Below are positions 1-10,249 of a stretch of DNA of 38,424 bases, one piece after another. The stretch is from Cylindrodendrum hubeiense (Eukaryota; Ascomycota; Sordariomycetes; Hypocreales; Nectriaceae): contig JAANBB010000395.1 in assembly GCA_014621425.1 (NCBI GenBank), positions 1-38,424 of the forward strand, given 5' to 3'. Each line of letters opens with the position of its first letter. The stretch's first letter is position 1. A program made the translations under genes and the position numbers. The notes under the pieces were generated by a model that saw only the letters and a list, made by a program, of their open reading frames with translations, did not search any database and was not told where the DNA came from.

Positions 1-357
1 CCTCCAAACGCCCCCCTCCCTGCCTCTGCCACGGGACTGGGCGCCCGCCTGCGATACACGGCGCCACGCAACCCCCCGCGCCAACCCCTGCCGGCTGGGC
101 CATCGCGGTGGCATCATGTCCCGCTTCCCGCAACCGGAGGCGCAGCACACTCGCATCTCGAGCGGCGTCTGCCATTCGGCACGGGGCGGGCTCGGCCTGC
201 GGGGGGCCCGGGATGGAGAGGTAAGCTGGGCGCCGTTTGAGGCCCATCGACGGGGATGCGAGCCGGGCTGGCGCAGGACGAGGACGAGGACGAGGCGAGC
301 CGGGCAACTGGCGCTTGTGGGTTTTGCGGGAGAACGAGGCTGCCGTTTGAAGGAGGG

Positions 358-450
358 GGGGATGGATGGATGGATGGATGGCATGGCATGGTATGTGTGT
401 CCTGTTGTGTGTGTCCTGTTGTGTGTGTGTGTGTGCGTGTGTGTGTGTGC
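358..450. repeat. GGAT and GT microsatellites
   Basis: About five copies of the 4-mer GGAT (358-380) are followed by GCATG repeats and then interrupted GT runs (391-450) broken by CCT. These are simple repeats seen directly in the sequence. A second, shorter GGAT tract lies near 38147-38162. Confidence 0.9.
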
Positions 451-560
451 CCTGTTTTCCTGCCTGTTCTAATTGTTCCGTTTTCCAAAACACAACGCTC
501 TGTTGGTTGAGCGGGCTGCAAAGTGTATGTTCGGCTCTCTGGGTATTTTGAGGATTTGGG

Positions 561-568
561 TATATAAA
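561..568 (+). promoter_or_regulatory. TATA box of the Cys-rich gene
   Basis: TATATAAA lies about 490 nt upstream of the ATG at 1052. Such a distance fits a leader of roughly 450 nt, part of which appears to be an intron (934-985). Inference from consensus only; no transcript evidence. Confidence 0.5.
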
Positions 569-933
569 TGCGAGGCTTTCAAGGTCCATGCCGGGCAAGA
601 GCTTCCCCTTCTCAGTACTGCACCGCATCCTTCCGACGCCGAGACCCGATCTTGCATTTTCTTTCCCGTCAAGATACTTGATCGTTGAGGACCTTGTCAA
701 GAGACATACATACTGTCAGACGGGGCCTACGAGACATACATTCGCAGCACGCAGCGCAACCTGTCTCTCGCCAACAAAGACCCAACGAGGCCTCGTATTC
801 TCGCTCCCATCCACCGCGGTGAAACTCGACCACTTCGGCACGCACACAAAGACACGCAATCATACCACTTCTCCGTGGAAACATCCCCCACGCCTTTCTG
901 CAGCGCCGGCAACCTCCTTCTTCGCCTGCCAAC

Positions 934-985
934 GTAAGTCCCGTTCCATCCATCTCACCACTCTCCATCCACCAACATCTCACAG
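934..985 (+). other. Probable 5'-UTR intron of the Cys-rich gene
   Basis: A perfect fungal donor (GTAAGT at 934) pairs with a CACAG acceptor ending at 985, giving a 52-nt intron, the modal size in this window. It lies wholly upstream of the ATG at 1052. The branch point is not clear, so confidence is moderate. Confidence 0.5.
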
Positions 986-1051
986 TCAAGCCAACCTCTC
1001 TTCAAGACCCGACAACTTGTCATACATACACCATAACCAATTCACGACGCA

Positions 1052-1252
1052 ATGGCTGCCGGGACCAAGTCTCCTCTGGTCAACGCCTGCTGCCCGGTTT
1101 GCTGCCGTGCCTGCGACTACAACACCCACGACTACTGCCTGCCATGCTCCACCAGCCCATACTGCACAAGTGTCGGGGACGAGACCGATTATGCGAAGCC
1201 AACCACTGGCAAGGGTGAGGGCAAAGGTGCCAAGAAAGGCCCCAAGAAGTAA
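1052..1252 (+). CDS. Small cysteine-rich protein, function unknown (66 aa)
   Basis: Not recognised as a named family. The single-exon frame encodes 66 residues. Eight cysteines lie between residues 13 and 38 in the order CC-x2-CC-x2-C-x7-C-x2-C-x5-C, followed by an acidic linker and a Lys/Gly-rich tail ending in KKGPKK. There is no signal peptide or membrane segment, so it is more likely an intracellular metal-binding or zinc-knuckle-like protein than a secreted effector; that is inference. Support for being real: TATA box and likely spliced leader upstream, a favourable A at -3, and a Cys pattern unlikely by chance. It converges with the glucanosyltransferase gene, with 277 nt between the stops. 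Confidence 0.65.
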   Translation: MAAGTKSPLVNACCPVCCRACDYNTHDYCLPCSTSPYCTSVGDETDYAKPTTGKGEGKGAKKGPKK

Positions 1253-1529
1253 GATGCCGGAACATGTAAGAGAGGTTTGGCAGTGTAGAGAGTCAAACAT
1301 ACTCTCGGCGAGGTTTCACAGCTCATGCCATGTCACGAATAAAGAGGCAAATCAACGGATGGATTAGAAGTCAGTTTTAGCAGCTAAGAGCTCGGTTCAA
1401 CACAGAATTTGCTGCCGACTGGTATCATGTACACACCGACGTATTTCCCCTTCTCTCGGTCCTCTTCCCAAGTCTATGTACTCGGGTTTTCTCCCCGCAA
1501 AGAAAACACAAACCATCATCTCCTCCCCC

Positions 1530-3160
1530 TTACAAAGCAAACATCATGGCAGCCAGCGGAATGGCAACGGCCCACATCATGGGTCGGGTGAGGACGGCAG
1601 AGTCCTCCGCATCATCCGACCCCTCGCTGCTGGTGCTGTTGTCCGACGATGCTGAGTCGGTCGAGTTCCCGGTCGTCTCACTGCCAGTATCCGCCTCGTT
1701 CTTACCGGATTGGTTAACCTCGCCATCCTCAAGGGGAACCACCTTGAGGCCAGTCATCGTGTTGCCGTCAGCATCCTTGACGGCGAGAGTGACGTCCCAG
1801 TCCGAGATGTCAACAATCTTTCCCTTGGGCTTAGGGCTCAGGCCGTTGGTAATGAGCTTCTGGGTACCATTGGGGGGGACAACGGGGAGGGTGAAGTTGG
1901 TGTCGAAGCCCTTCTCCTCGATGAGGCTAGACTTGCAAGTCGGGGCCTTGGGGATGTCACTGCTGGGTTCCTGGGACTGGATGTCCTCCCAGTCAATCTT
2001 AGCGAACTGGTTCTTGAGGCGGTTGAAATCGCCGAGAATCTGGAGAGTATCGTCCTTGATCTTGACGAGGCCGTAGTTGTTGTCCTCCTCAGTGTACTCG
2101 TAGACAACACCACCGGAGAAGACGGGGGTCATCTTCTCACCATACATGGCCTGAGTCTCGTTCCAGTACCGGGGCTTGGGCGTGTTGCAACCGTATTCAC
2201 TAAAGAAGACAGGGACAGAAGAGCCCTCGAAGCCCTTAGTCAGGACATCGAAAGAGGAGGACTCGTAGGTGGCCTCGGGGCCGCACCAGCTGTACGAGTT
2301 GAGGGCGAAAACATCAGCACGGCTCATGTCGTTCTCGTCGCCAGCCTCGGAGCATTGCATGTAGTTCCAGGTGTCCCAGAGGACCTCACGGACATCAGCG
2401 GCGGAGTAGCCGACGGGAATCTGGCGTTCGATGTTGTTCTTGATATAGTTCTTGAGATCACGGGTGACGGCACGGAGATACTGGGGGACAAACTCGGCCG
2501 TCGCGATATCGTTGATGACCTCGTTACCGGAGAAGTACAGGAGAGTGTTGGGGTAGTTGCTGAAAGCCTCGGCGATGGCAAAAGTGCGGTTAAGATACTC
2601 CTTGTAGTAGCTCTCCCAGGGGTTTTTGGAAGTAAGAGACTCTCCAACGAGGGGAGAGTTGACATCAATCATCATGTACATGCCAGCCTAGATAGGTTGA
2701 TGCTCAGTTAGCCCAATGTCCTGTGAAAACGGCGGCAATCCTGTGAAAGGGCTCGACGTGTCACATACAGCATTGAAGATACTAGCGCACTCGTCGTGGT
2801 TGATATCGGGGTCCAGGTTGTAGACACGAATAGCGTTGATTCCGAGAATCTGCATGAGGGCGGCATCTCGCAAACACTGGTCCTTGTGGCTGAGGGGGTC
2901 CTTGCCAGTCTCGGGGTCGTAGCCAGCGCTGCCACCGGGTTGGTAGGCCATGCCGACAACCTGGAACTTCTTGCCAGTCTTGGGGTTGACGAAGTCGGCT
3001 CCCTGGATCTCGAGGGGCGTGACGGCGCTGACGACCGTGGCCGCGAAGGCCATGAGAGCAGCGTTGATCTGACAGATCAGTGTTAGTGACCTAGCTGCTC
3101 CGCCAAGCATCCAACAATTGTGGCGCATGCATGTCGCTGGGATTAGCAACTTACAAGCAT
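1530..3160 (-). CDS. GPI-anchored GH72 beta-1,3-glucanosyltransferase (Gas/Gel family)
   Basis: Cuts internal beta-1,3-glucan bonds and joins the new end to another chain, elongating cell-wall glucan at the outer face of the plasma membrane. Exons on the minus strand are 3155-3160, 2769-3068 and 1530-2687, giving 487 aa. Residues 1-17 form a signal peptide. The catalytic domain carries the acid/base Glu158 (in SGNEVIND) and nucleophile Glu266 (in FFSEYGCN), spaced as in yeast Gas1. A Ser/Thr-rich stretch and a C-terminal hydrophobic tail indicate a GPI anchor. There is no Cys-rich CBM43 (X8) module, which places it in the Gel1-like subgroup. The first exon holds only ATG CTT. Its donor is GTAAGT, and the 86-nt intron has a CTAAC branch point. 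The second intron (2688-2768) also carries CTAAC. A 4-kb gene-free region lies upstream. Confidence 0.93.
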
Positions 3161-6100
3161 GGTGAGTAGTGGTCTGGGGTTGTTGCGTCTTGCAAAAATT
3201 CCAAGATGTAGACGATTAAAAAGGGTGGTGTAGAAGTCCGGGTTTGCTGAATCACTGTCGCCTCAGCTCACTGCCGGAGAGTGAGTGGGTGATGAGAAGA
3301 TGAGCGGGAAAGCGCCGCGGGCGGATTCGGGCAGCGGATCGTGTGGAAGGAACGACGTGAAGCGAAAACCCACAGCCAGAACGAGGGCCGGGTAAAAGCA
3401 GCAGCAGAAGGAGCGAGGGTGAGCACCAAAATGAGCGTGGGGGAGGAGGAGAGGTGGTGGCGAGGGAAGTCGGACAAGATCTGGAGACGCAAGAGACGAT
3501 GAGGGTGCAACAGCGGACGGGCAACTTCAAATAAGGTAGGCACGATGGGCGATGGGCGATGGGCGGGGCCTGGAACAGCCAAGACTTCGGCAGCAACCCG
3601 TGGTAAGGTAAGGCAATGTGCAGGCCCCACGACCCCATGATGGAGCACTTTGCCGCAACAGTGATCAAGCGCTGTGGCCATGTGGGCAAGCGTCGGGCGG
3701 GCGGCCAGCGTCAGAAAGGCCGTCGTCTCGTACGGGTGTAGCAGTGCTATGGTACATACGGAAGGTACTATGGAATAATTAGGACGTGCTGCCCGTTCCC
3801 GATCTTGCCCCAAAGCAGACTGGGCCCTGGCCCCTACTCTGTAAAAGTGCCTGGGGTTCCAGACGGAGATGGACAAGGCTTGGAGGCGATAGGCCAAAGC
3901 TGAGAACAAGCTCAGCAACCAAGGCCGCCAAGTGGTCGCCAGGTGGTGGCTGTTAATGCCACAAACTGGATTAGACGAGCATCGCCGTTACGGGCCACTA
4001 ACGGCGAGCCAGTGACGGGCTTTCATGGCCCGTTCCTGGCCCCACCACGTTTTTCCAGTCGCCCACTTGCCCACACACTTGCCCACACTCGGCCCCTCGT
4101 GCCATCCTCCTGGAGTGGTACCTTGCAGTAGCGCCTGCGCTCTCAGGTCGCGCGGGTATTCTTTTCAGGAACGGGCCAGACGAAGTGAAATTAAACCCAA
4201 GCATCCTAAGTAAGGTGTGGCACTCGCCCCTCCCTGTCTCTCCCGGCTTTCGCCATGGGACACAACATGGGACAATATGGGACAGCATGGATCGTCAATC
4301 TCCTGCCTCCCGCAGTGTCCCCATCCAACCCACCGACTCACCCACCGCTTCTTCGAAACCCTCTCGTCCCAGGAAACCCAAGACTCCAACACGCCCGTGC
4401 CACTCCTAAGCCTCTTTCAACACCGTCAGATGTCCTTCCAAGACGCTCCCGAGACGCTCCAAGATGCTGTCCCGGTCTCCCGGGCTCTCTGCGAGATGCC
4501 TCACCTCACTGGAGCTGCTCCTGCCTGCGTACCGCAAGTCAACTCCCATCCCCTATGATGAATGCAATAAACCCGAACCCTCATCGACTTCTTGGAAGCC
4601 CTCTGTTACTTGCTTGGCACCGCATATCCCCATGCACTGCCTCTGGCCTACACAGCGAGCCCATATGAGCCAAGACACCTGTGTTCCCCCTGAGGAGGCT
4701 ATCATCATCTTACCGACACCCGACAAGTAATTGATTGACTTCATCACGAGGTCTTGGTATTGGTGTCAGTGCTCTTAGTGCTCGGCGGGTGACCGGCCCT
4801 CGTCGCCCTACCCCTGGACCATAGATGATGGGCAATAGCCCAGAAATGACGTTCAGCCCCAGATGTGGCCTTTTACTCTCCCTGGTATGGTCGAGAGGCG
4901 GGAAAAAAAGGCCGCAGAAGCGAGACTCGAGGGTGATGGAGGAATGCCTCAAACTGGACTAGGCCAGTTCTCTTTTTCTCTCTCACCGTGTCTGAATTCC
5001 ATCTTGTTCGCGACGCACATGGACCTCTCACCTTGTCGCAGTTCCTGTATCACCGACCAACTTGATGGCTGTCCACCTTGAATGGCGTGCATGCTGCTTG
5101 CTCTCTGCAACCCCCTCGTTGCACGCAATGGGCGCCTGGCGCCCCAATGAACCAACGAGCTTGGCGTTGCGACTACCGATTATTGCTGCATCTTAGTGCA
5201 TACCTACAACGGTAGCCACATTGTGACACCCATCCTCGACGCGGGCGGTCGGACTCTACAAGGGCCCCCTTGTGGTCCCTTATTGTTCGACATGCCCCTG
5301 TCGGCGGCTTTCCAGATCTTGTGCCCCTGGCAAAGCCTGGTTCCACTCTGGCGTTCCCTTTCCAGTGGCTGTGGCCGCGATGCCTCATAGGGGGCGACGC
5401 TGGACTCCACATCATTCCATCTCTCGTCTCGCTCATCTCTCCTTCTGCCCTCGCGATGGCTAGGCGGGCTGGCGCATGTTTCGCTCAGCGTGCGTCTATG
5501 GAAGGACAATGCCAGCGTATGCTTGTCCCCACACTATGATACCTACCTAGGTTGGTAGGCAATAACTGTACTACATAGTACCGAGACGGTCCCTCTCCCA
5601 TGTTGCGTTGAAACAAGGCCCTACAGGGATGGCTGCCCAGGGCTGGTCCTCTCTAGCCCAGCAATATCCTTTCTCTATCTGAATCAGCCTTCGGACGATA
5701 TGCTGTGTGTTTGAGGTTGATGATGCCACCGAGAGCCCCCGGACCCACTGACGCGCACCTGTCTCTGTCCACTGACAAGCCAACCACGCCCTCTTGAACG
5801 CCAACATTTCTGAACACGGCTGGCTATCTCTCCCTTGCGAACCAAGGTAACTCCTTGCGCGCCAACTTGTGTGCATCAATGTGTGTGGGCCAGCGTGCCT
5901 CTACAGACTAACAATGGGTCTGCGCGGTGCTTGATACCAAACACTCTTGCTAGGTCTGAATCATCCATTGAGATGCGCATGACGGCAACGACATATGCCG
6001 AGTCTCTGCCGGAATCCTATGCGTCGCGTTAATTGCGTGCTGTACTCGAAACCCAAGGCCCAGCTTCCTTGGTGGGACGGACTTCCTGTTCGAAGCAGCG

Positions 6101-7511
6101 CTATCGGTCTCATTGAATGTGTTAGGTCAATGTTTTGGTAACGGATGAAGACGGAAATAGCCACTGCTCTGTCTGGAAGCCACTCCGTACTCGAGACCCA
6201 ATGACGTAGTAACTTAAGTCTGCCTCTTGCCGAATCATAATCATGTCGCACGTCCTCTTCTTTAAATCAGTGTCCCATGTGTGAGTCCTGGGTCGTCTAC
6301 TTTATACTATAGACACGCATTTGATGATCGCTGTTCTTTTGTATGTATCCACCAGCATCCTGCATGATACTCATCACACAATATCAACTCGGCAAGCCGA
6401 GCTTTGGGGTGGGATATAACTGATTTGAGTATAGAGGCCCAATCTTGTTCATAGCTACGTATATTGGCTTGGGTGTTGCGGTTGATCTAGGTTTATGCAG
6501 ACATTAAATGCGTTCGGAATTAGCTTCTTAAATCATAATCCGCTTCAATCGCGTATACGGAAAGCCTCTATTGAACGAATACGACGTCGATAAAGCCTCC
6601 GACATGTAGCAAATCTGTCGGGCTCACATAAGTTTAAATCCCGATGGCATTGACGCTGACAGCATGAGGCGATAACCACTCTCACATTGCGGATAGCCTA
6701 CCCTGTATCTGTAGGCTTTCGCCCGGGAAAAATCCCACCTACCTAATTTTACATAGAGAATTATATAATGTCATGTCACTTTGCACCATTCCACCAGCTA
6801 TGCTGTAGTTATTCTAGCGTACTCATACGTTTGATCACCACATTTAAGATGACCGTTTTGTGTGGCATAGTGTCTCACATAGGTGGTAGAACACTACAAT
6901 TGCCCCCACCATTATCGTCTCGGTGATTAGCACGATAGCTTCAATTCACTCCACGATGCCCATAAGTCACGGGGATGTAAAAAGTTGACACTAAAACGCT
7001 TGCCTATTATGCCCTTCAGAGGATTCAAAGGCAACCTAAAGAAACTAATACTCTATTAGAGCATGGGGTAACCGATCTGATTAAAGCATAGAAAATGGTA
7101 AAAAAGAACTCTCTTGGGGTAACACTAAAACAAATCAAAAAAAAGTGTGAAGGCGTCCAGCTGAAATAGAGGTGGTCAAGAATGCCGCCAGGTTACAAAC
7201 CGCTAGCCTGGTTGCCCTGACTTGAACGGTATGTGACTTCACTGGCACCACCACCCCTTTTTTTTTCCTTTTCAAATAACTTGCTCCTGTCATGTTCTCG
7301 CCTCAGCACGCCCTCCTTTGTTAAGACAAGGTACTTTTATCAGTTCCTCCCGCCAGGAGAGACGACCGGTGGGGTTACCGAAAAAAGCAGGCACTATTTG
7401 CTGCAAGTGAGGCCGTGAGAGATGTAGAGAGTCGTAAGAATTGCGGGCTACCCTGCTGCCCAGAGACGCCATTGCTCCCTCGCCAGCACAAGTTCAAGCA
7501 CAACCGTCGAC
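3161..7511. other. 4.35-kb intergenic region without recognisable gene
   Basis: No open frame here shows a known domain, sensible exon structure or coding-like codon use. The first 2.4 kb is GC-rich and includes the upstream region of the glucanosyltransferase gene. From about 6200 to 7200 the base composition turns AT-rich. I found no tRNA (no usable B-box), no long terminal repeats and no transposase motifs. Small structures present are a CCTAGG palindrome near 5548 and a 7-bp inverted repeat at 6695-6717. It could be promoter DNA, a decayed mobile element or a non-coding RNA locus; the sequence does not decide. Confidence 0.6.
6695..6717. repeat. Short inverted repeat (7-bp stem, 9-nt loop)
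   Basis: AGCCTAC at 6695-6701 and GTAGGCT at 6711-6717 are perfect reverse complements around a 9-nt spacer, inside the AT-rich part of the gene-free gap. It is too long in the loop for a tRNA anticodon arm and has no T-run, so no function is assigned. Confidence 0.6.
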
Positions 7512-8684
7512 TTAGTAGCCGTTCATCGTCATTCTTTGGGAGCTTCGGCTCATCTCCCGGTCGGCAGCGGGGCTGATGGGCCTGCTGCTGGCACCACCAT
7601 GGGCGCTGCTCTCCTTCAGGGCCAGCAGTTGCTTGGCACGGAAAGTCTCGTAGTGGATCTGGGAAGTAGTCTCGATGAGATCCTGGAGGTGGGTTCGGAG
7701 GAGGAAGTCGCGGAGGTAGACGAATTCGCAGTGAGTCTCATCCTCGACGTTGATGACACCCCATCGGTTCTGGCGGCCTCGGACCTGCTTGCCATTGACG
7801 ATGATCGACTTCTCAGATCCGACAACAGCGAAGGGGACAAGGCTCTGTCGTGGAGTTAGTAACACGTCAGTCTCCAGGGCTTTAAGGAGTACATACCTTG
7901 ATCTGGCTGTTCAGGGCGCGCTCCTCGTCATCGAACTCATCGTTGTCGTAGGGGAACATCTTGAGGTTGTGGAAAGCGAACTCCTCCTTGATGCGCTCCT
8001 TGAAGGCCAGGCGCTCCTCAGAAGTCAGAGAGTCAGCCTTGGCGATGACGGGAACGACGTTGACGACATCAGACAGCTTCTTCAGGACGACAATGTCGAT
8101 GGGCTTCAGGGAGTGGCCTGAGGGGTGGATGAAGAAGAGGCAGCAGTGGATACGGGTATCCTGGATGTAGCGCTCTCGCTGTGCAGTGAGCTCCTTGCGC
8201 AGGTACGCGGAGTGCTGATCCTTGATGTACTTGACGATGGGGTCCCAGCAGCGGTCGTTGTTGACCAGGTCGCCATAGCCGGGGGTGTCGACGATGTTGA
8301 GCCTCAATCGGACGCCGTTCTCTTCGATGATGTGGGACACGGCCTGGATCTCGGTGGTGGAGCGGATGGGCTCCTCAGGCTGAAGACGACCCTTGGAGTC
8401 GATGAGGTGCGAAGCAAAGATGGTGTTAATCAGGGTAGACTTTCCCATTCCGGTTTGACCTGGAAGCGCGAACGCAAGTCAGTATACGCTGTGAACACGC
8501 GGCCAGTTTGACGATGGGGTGATGGCAGCAGCGGTGGGTGAGGATGGCGACGTGTCGACTTACCAACGCAGATGACGTTGAACTGGAAGCCACGCTTCAA
8601 GAGCTTGCGCTCAATCTGGGACGTGATGCTGTCGAAACCGACGTGGCTCTTAGGAGCGATGGTGCTGGGGGGAACGGTCGCCAT
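7512..8684 (-). CDS. CDC10: Septin, Cdc10 class
   Basis: GTP-binding cytoskeletal protein that assembles with other septins into hetero-oligomers, filaments and rings at septa and hyphal branch sites. Exons on the minus strand are 8564-8684, 7897-8459 and 7512-7844, giving 338 aa. Visible motifs are the P-loop GQTGMGKST at 41-49, DTPGYGD (G3) at 98-104, AKAD (G4) at 180-183, and the septin unique element running to IETTSQIHYE. There is no C-terminal coiled coil, and the length and N-terminus (KLLKRGFQFN) match yeast Cdc10 and Aspergillus AspD rather than Cdc3/11/12 types. The first intron splits the P-loop glycine codon. The second intron (52 nt) has a TACTAAC branch. Transcribed divergently from MRPL32 across 650 nt. 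Confidence 0.95.
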
Positions 8685-9334
8685 CTTGAAGGAGGTGTTG
8701 AGGGACGGTTGGTGGTTTCGGTTTAGGAAGCGGTAAAGGTGAAACTGGAGCTGGATATGCGAAGGTCTTCGTGTATTCCAAGAAAGACTGGTAGTCGATG
8801 CAGCAGGAACACGCGATCGCAAGAGTTGGCTCGGTCGAGACGAAGTTGATGAAGGGCGGCGAGGTGCACGTTGAAGGATGGGAGAGGCGGCGTCAAATGG
8901 ATCCTAGGGGGAACTTTTCGGGCACTGGACCATACCTGCCACCAGCAAACAACAATTTCCGTACTAGAAGGGAGGTACAGGGGGGCGGAAGAAAGGGGGA
9001 AGGCGCGTCTGGAGCTGTTCATTGGCCAGCCATAGTCCGTGCGCGAAGTAGCTCTTGATTGGCCCGCCGGCACTTTGAGGAAAGACAGCCAGCCCTTCAG
9101 ACTTTTGACAACTGGAACGCCTCACGCGAACAGAGCATCGAGACCCGACGACGGAGGAATTGAACTACCCGCCGCTCACCAACCACGCAATTGCGCACCG
9201 AGGCACTGATCCAGCGACTCCGGAATATTCCCACTGTCTCGAGTCTGCCACGCACGCCCGTGTGCCTGTTCCGAATCGATCGCAAATCTCGCCACAGCAC
9301 TAAGCAATTCTTTTGCTTCCTTGCTACCGCCATC
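8685..9334. promoter_or_regulatory. Shared divergent promoter of CDC10 and MRPL32
   Basis: The 650 nt between two outward-facing start codons must hold both promoters. No TATA box is obvious next to either start, as is usual for housekeeping fungal genes. Open frames extending upstream of both ATGs lack conserved sequence and are treated as untranslated leader. Confidence 0.5.
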
Positions 9335-9774
9335 ATGGCCGCCGTTTCAGCCTCCCTTCTCCCCCGACTCTCCTCCCCGACCCTCCTTGCCTCCTCTCGA
9401 TGGACGACACTATCCTTCCGCCAGTTCACCCAAAAGCTCTTCCCCGCGCTGTCGATTGCGATCCCCGGCCTGTCGCTGAACCTGCCGACTATCGATGATA
9501 TTTGGGAGGGCCTCCTGCGGGCCGTGCCAAAGAACAAGGTCTCCCACTCAAGGAAGCGACATAGGCAAATGGCTGGCAAGGCGTTGGAGGATGTGAACCA
9601 TCTCTGCCGGTGCCCCGGTTGCGGCGAGATCAAGCGAACCCACCGATTATGCCAAACCTGCCTGGAAGGTAAATCATGACATTGTCATTCATTCTCTTTA
9701 TATTGAAACTGACAGACTATACAGAGATGAAGAGAATCTGGCGTGCGGAATACCCGAAAGAGAAGCCGGTTTAG
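9335..9774 (+). CDS. MRPL32: Mitochondrial large-subunit ribosomal protein bL32m
   Basis: Structural protein of the 54S mitoribosomal subunit. Exons are 9335-9668 and 9725-9774, giving 127 aa. The N-terminus (about residues 1-60) is hydroxylated, arginine-containing and poor in acids, as expected for a matrix presequence. The L32 core begins at VPKNKVSHSRKRHR near residue 64. A zinc ribbon is present with C93-x2-C96 and C106-x2-C109. In yeast the presequence of this protein is removed by the m-AAA protease; the same is inferred here. The chosen ATG at 9335 has ACC-type context and starts the presequence; the open frame continues upstream without conservation. The intron (9669-9724) carries a CTGAC branch point. 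Without the intron the C-terminal MKRIWRAEY tail would be lost. Confidence 0.92.
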
Positions 9775-10249
9775 GTGGGAGATGTAGAGGGAGAGGGGCG
9801 TCGACGTTCTACCAATACCTGTATTAAACAGTCTGTATAGTCTCCACGGGATCGTGCATACTATGGGCGTTTGGGCTCTTGTGGGCCTTGTATGAATATT
9901 GTTCAAAACAAAAACGAACTGATGTCAATCGAGAACTGTGTATATGAAGACTGCTGTGACCGTAATTCTCTTCCCGAACGGCCCATATCTTACGCGGTGA
10001 CTTCTGAGCCCACATGCAATTTTTTGTGACATGCTCGGACGAAAGAAATACAGGAAGGTATAATCAAGTCTCAAATCTCATCCAGTCTTTAGAAAGGCGT
10101 GTGTTGGGGTCTGTAGGTCGTGATTCGTGGTTGCTCAACTTTCGTCTCTAGAACGGTGACCTCAAAAAATGCCCCACCAAACTTGTCGCATTTAGAATCT
10201 CTCACTTCAACACAACGTCATATCTGAGAGACGTTCGGAGGTGTACACA
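9775..10249. other. Intergenic region between MRPL32 and SKI8
   Basis: 475 nt holding the MRPL32 3' end and the SKI8 promoter, both on the plus strand. No gene, repeat or tRNA seen. Confidence 0.6.

Larger units (their letters stand above)
1..1051. other. Intergenic leader region with microsatellites, no gene seen
   Basis: No convincing coding sequence. It holds a GGAT microsatellite near 358-380 and a GT-rich tract near 391-450. From about 560 it looks like the promoter and 5' leader of the Cys-rich gene that starts at 1052. Overlapping open frames here on both strands are explained by the GT/AC and GGAT repeats and are not called. Confidence 0.6.

Noticed and set aside
114..521. 135-aa minus-strand frame with His/Thr repeats
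   Set aside because: The repeats are a translation of the GT/AC microsatellite.
1710..2711. 333-aa open frame antisense to the GH72 gene
   Set aside because: It lies exactly opposite the GH72 exon, runs through its intron, and has no domain; typical shadow of biased codon use.
3268..3918. 216-aa minus-strand frame upstream of the GH72 gene
   Set aside because: Low-complexity Arg/Pro/Ser sequence in what should be the promoter; no domain or splice logic.
6690..6750. Possible tRNA-like stems near the 6695 inverted repeat
   Set aside because: The loop is 9 nt and no matching D- or T-arm or acceptor stem exists.
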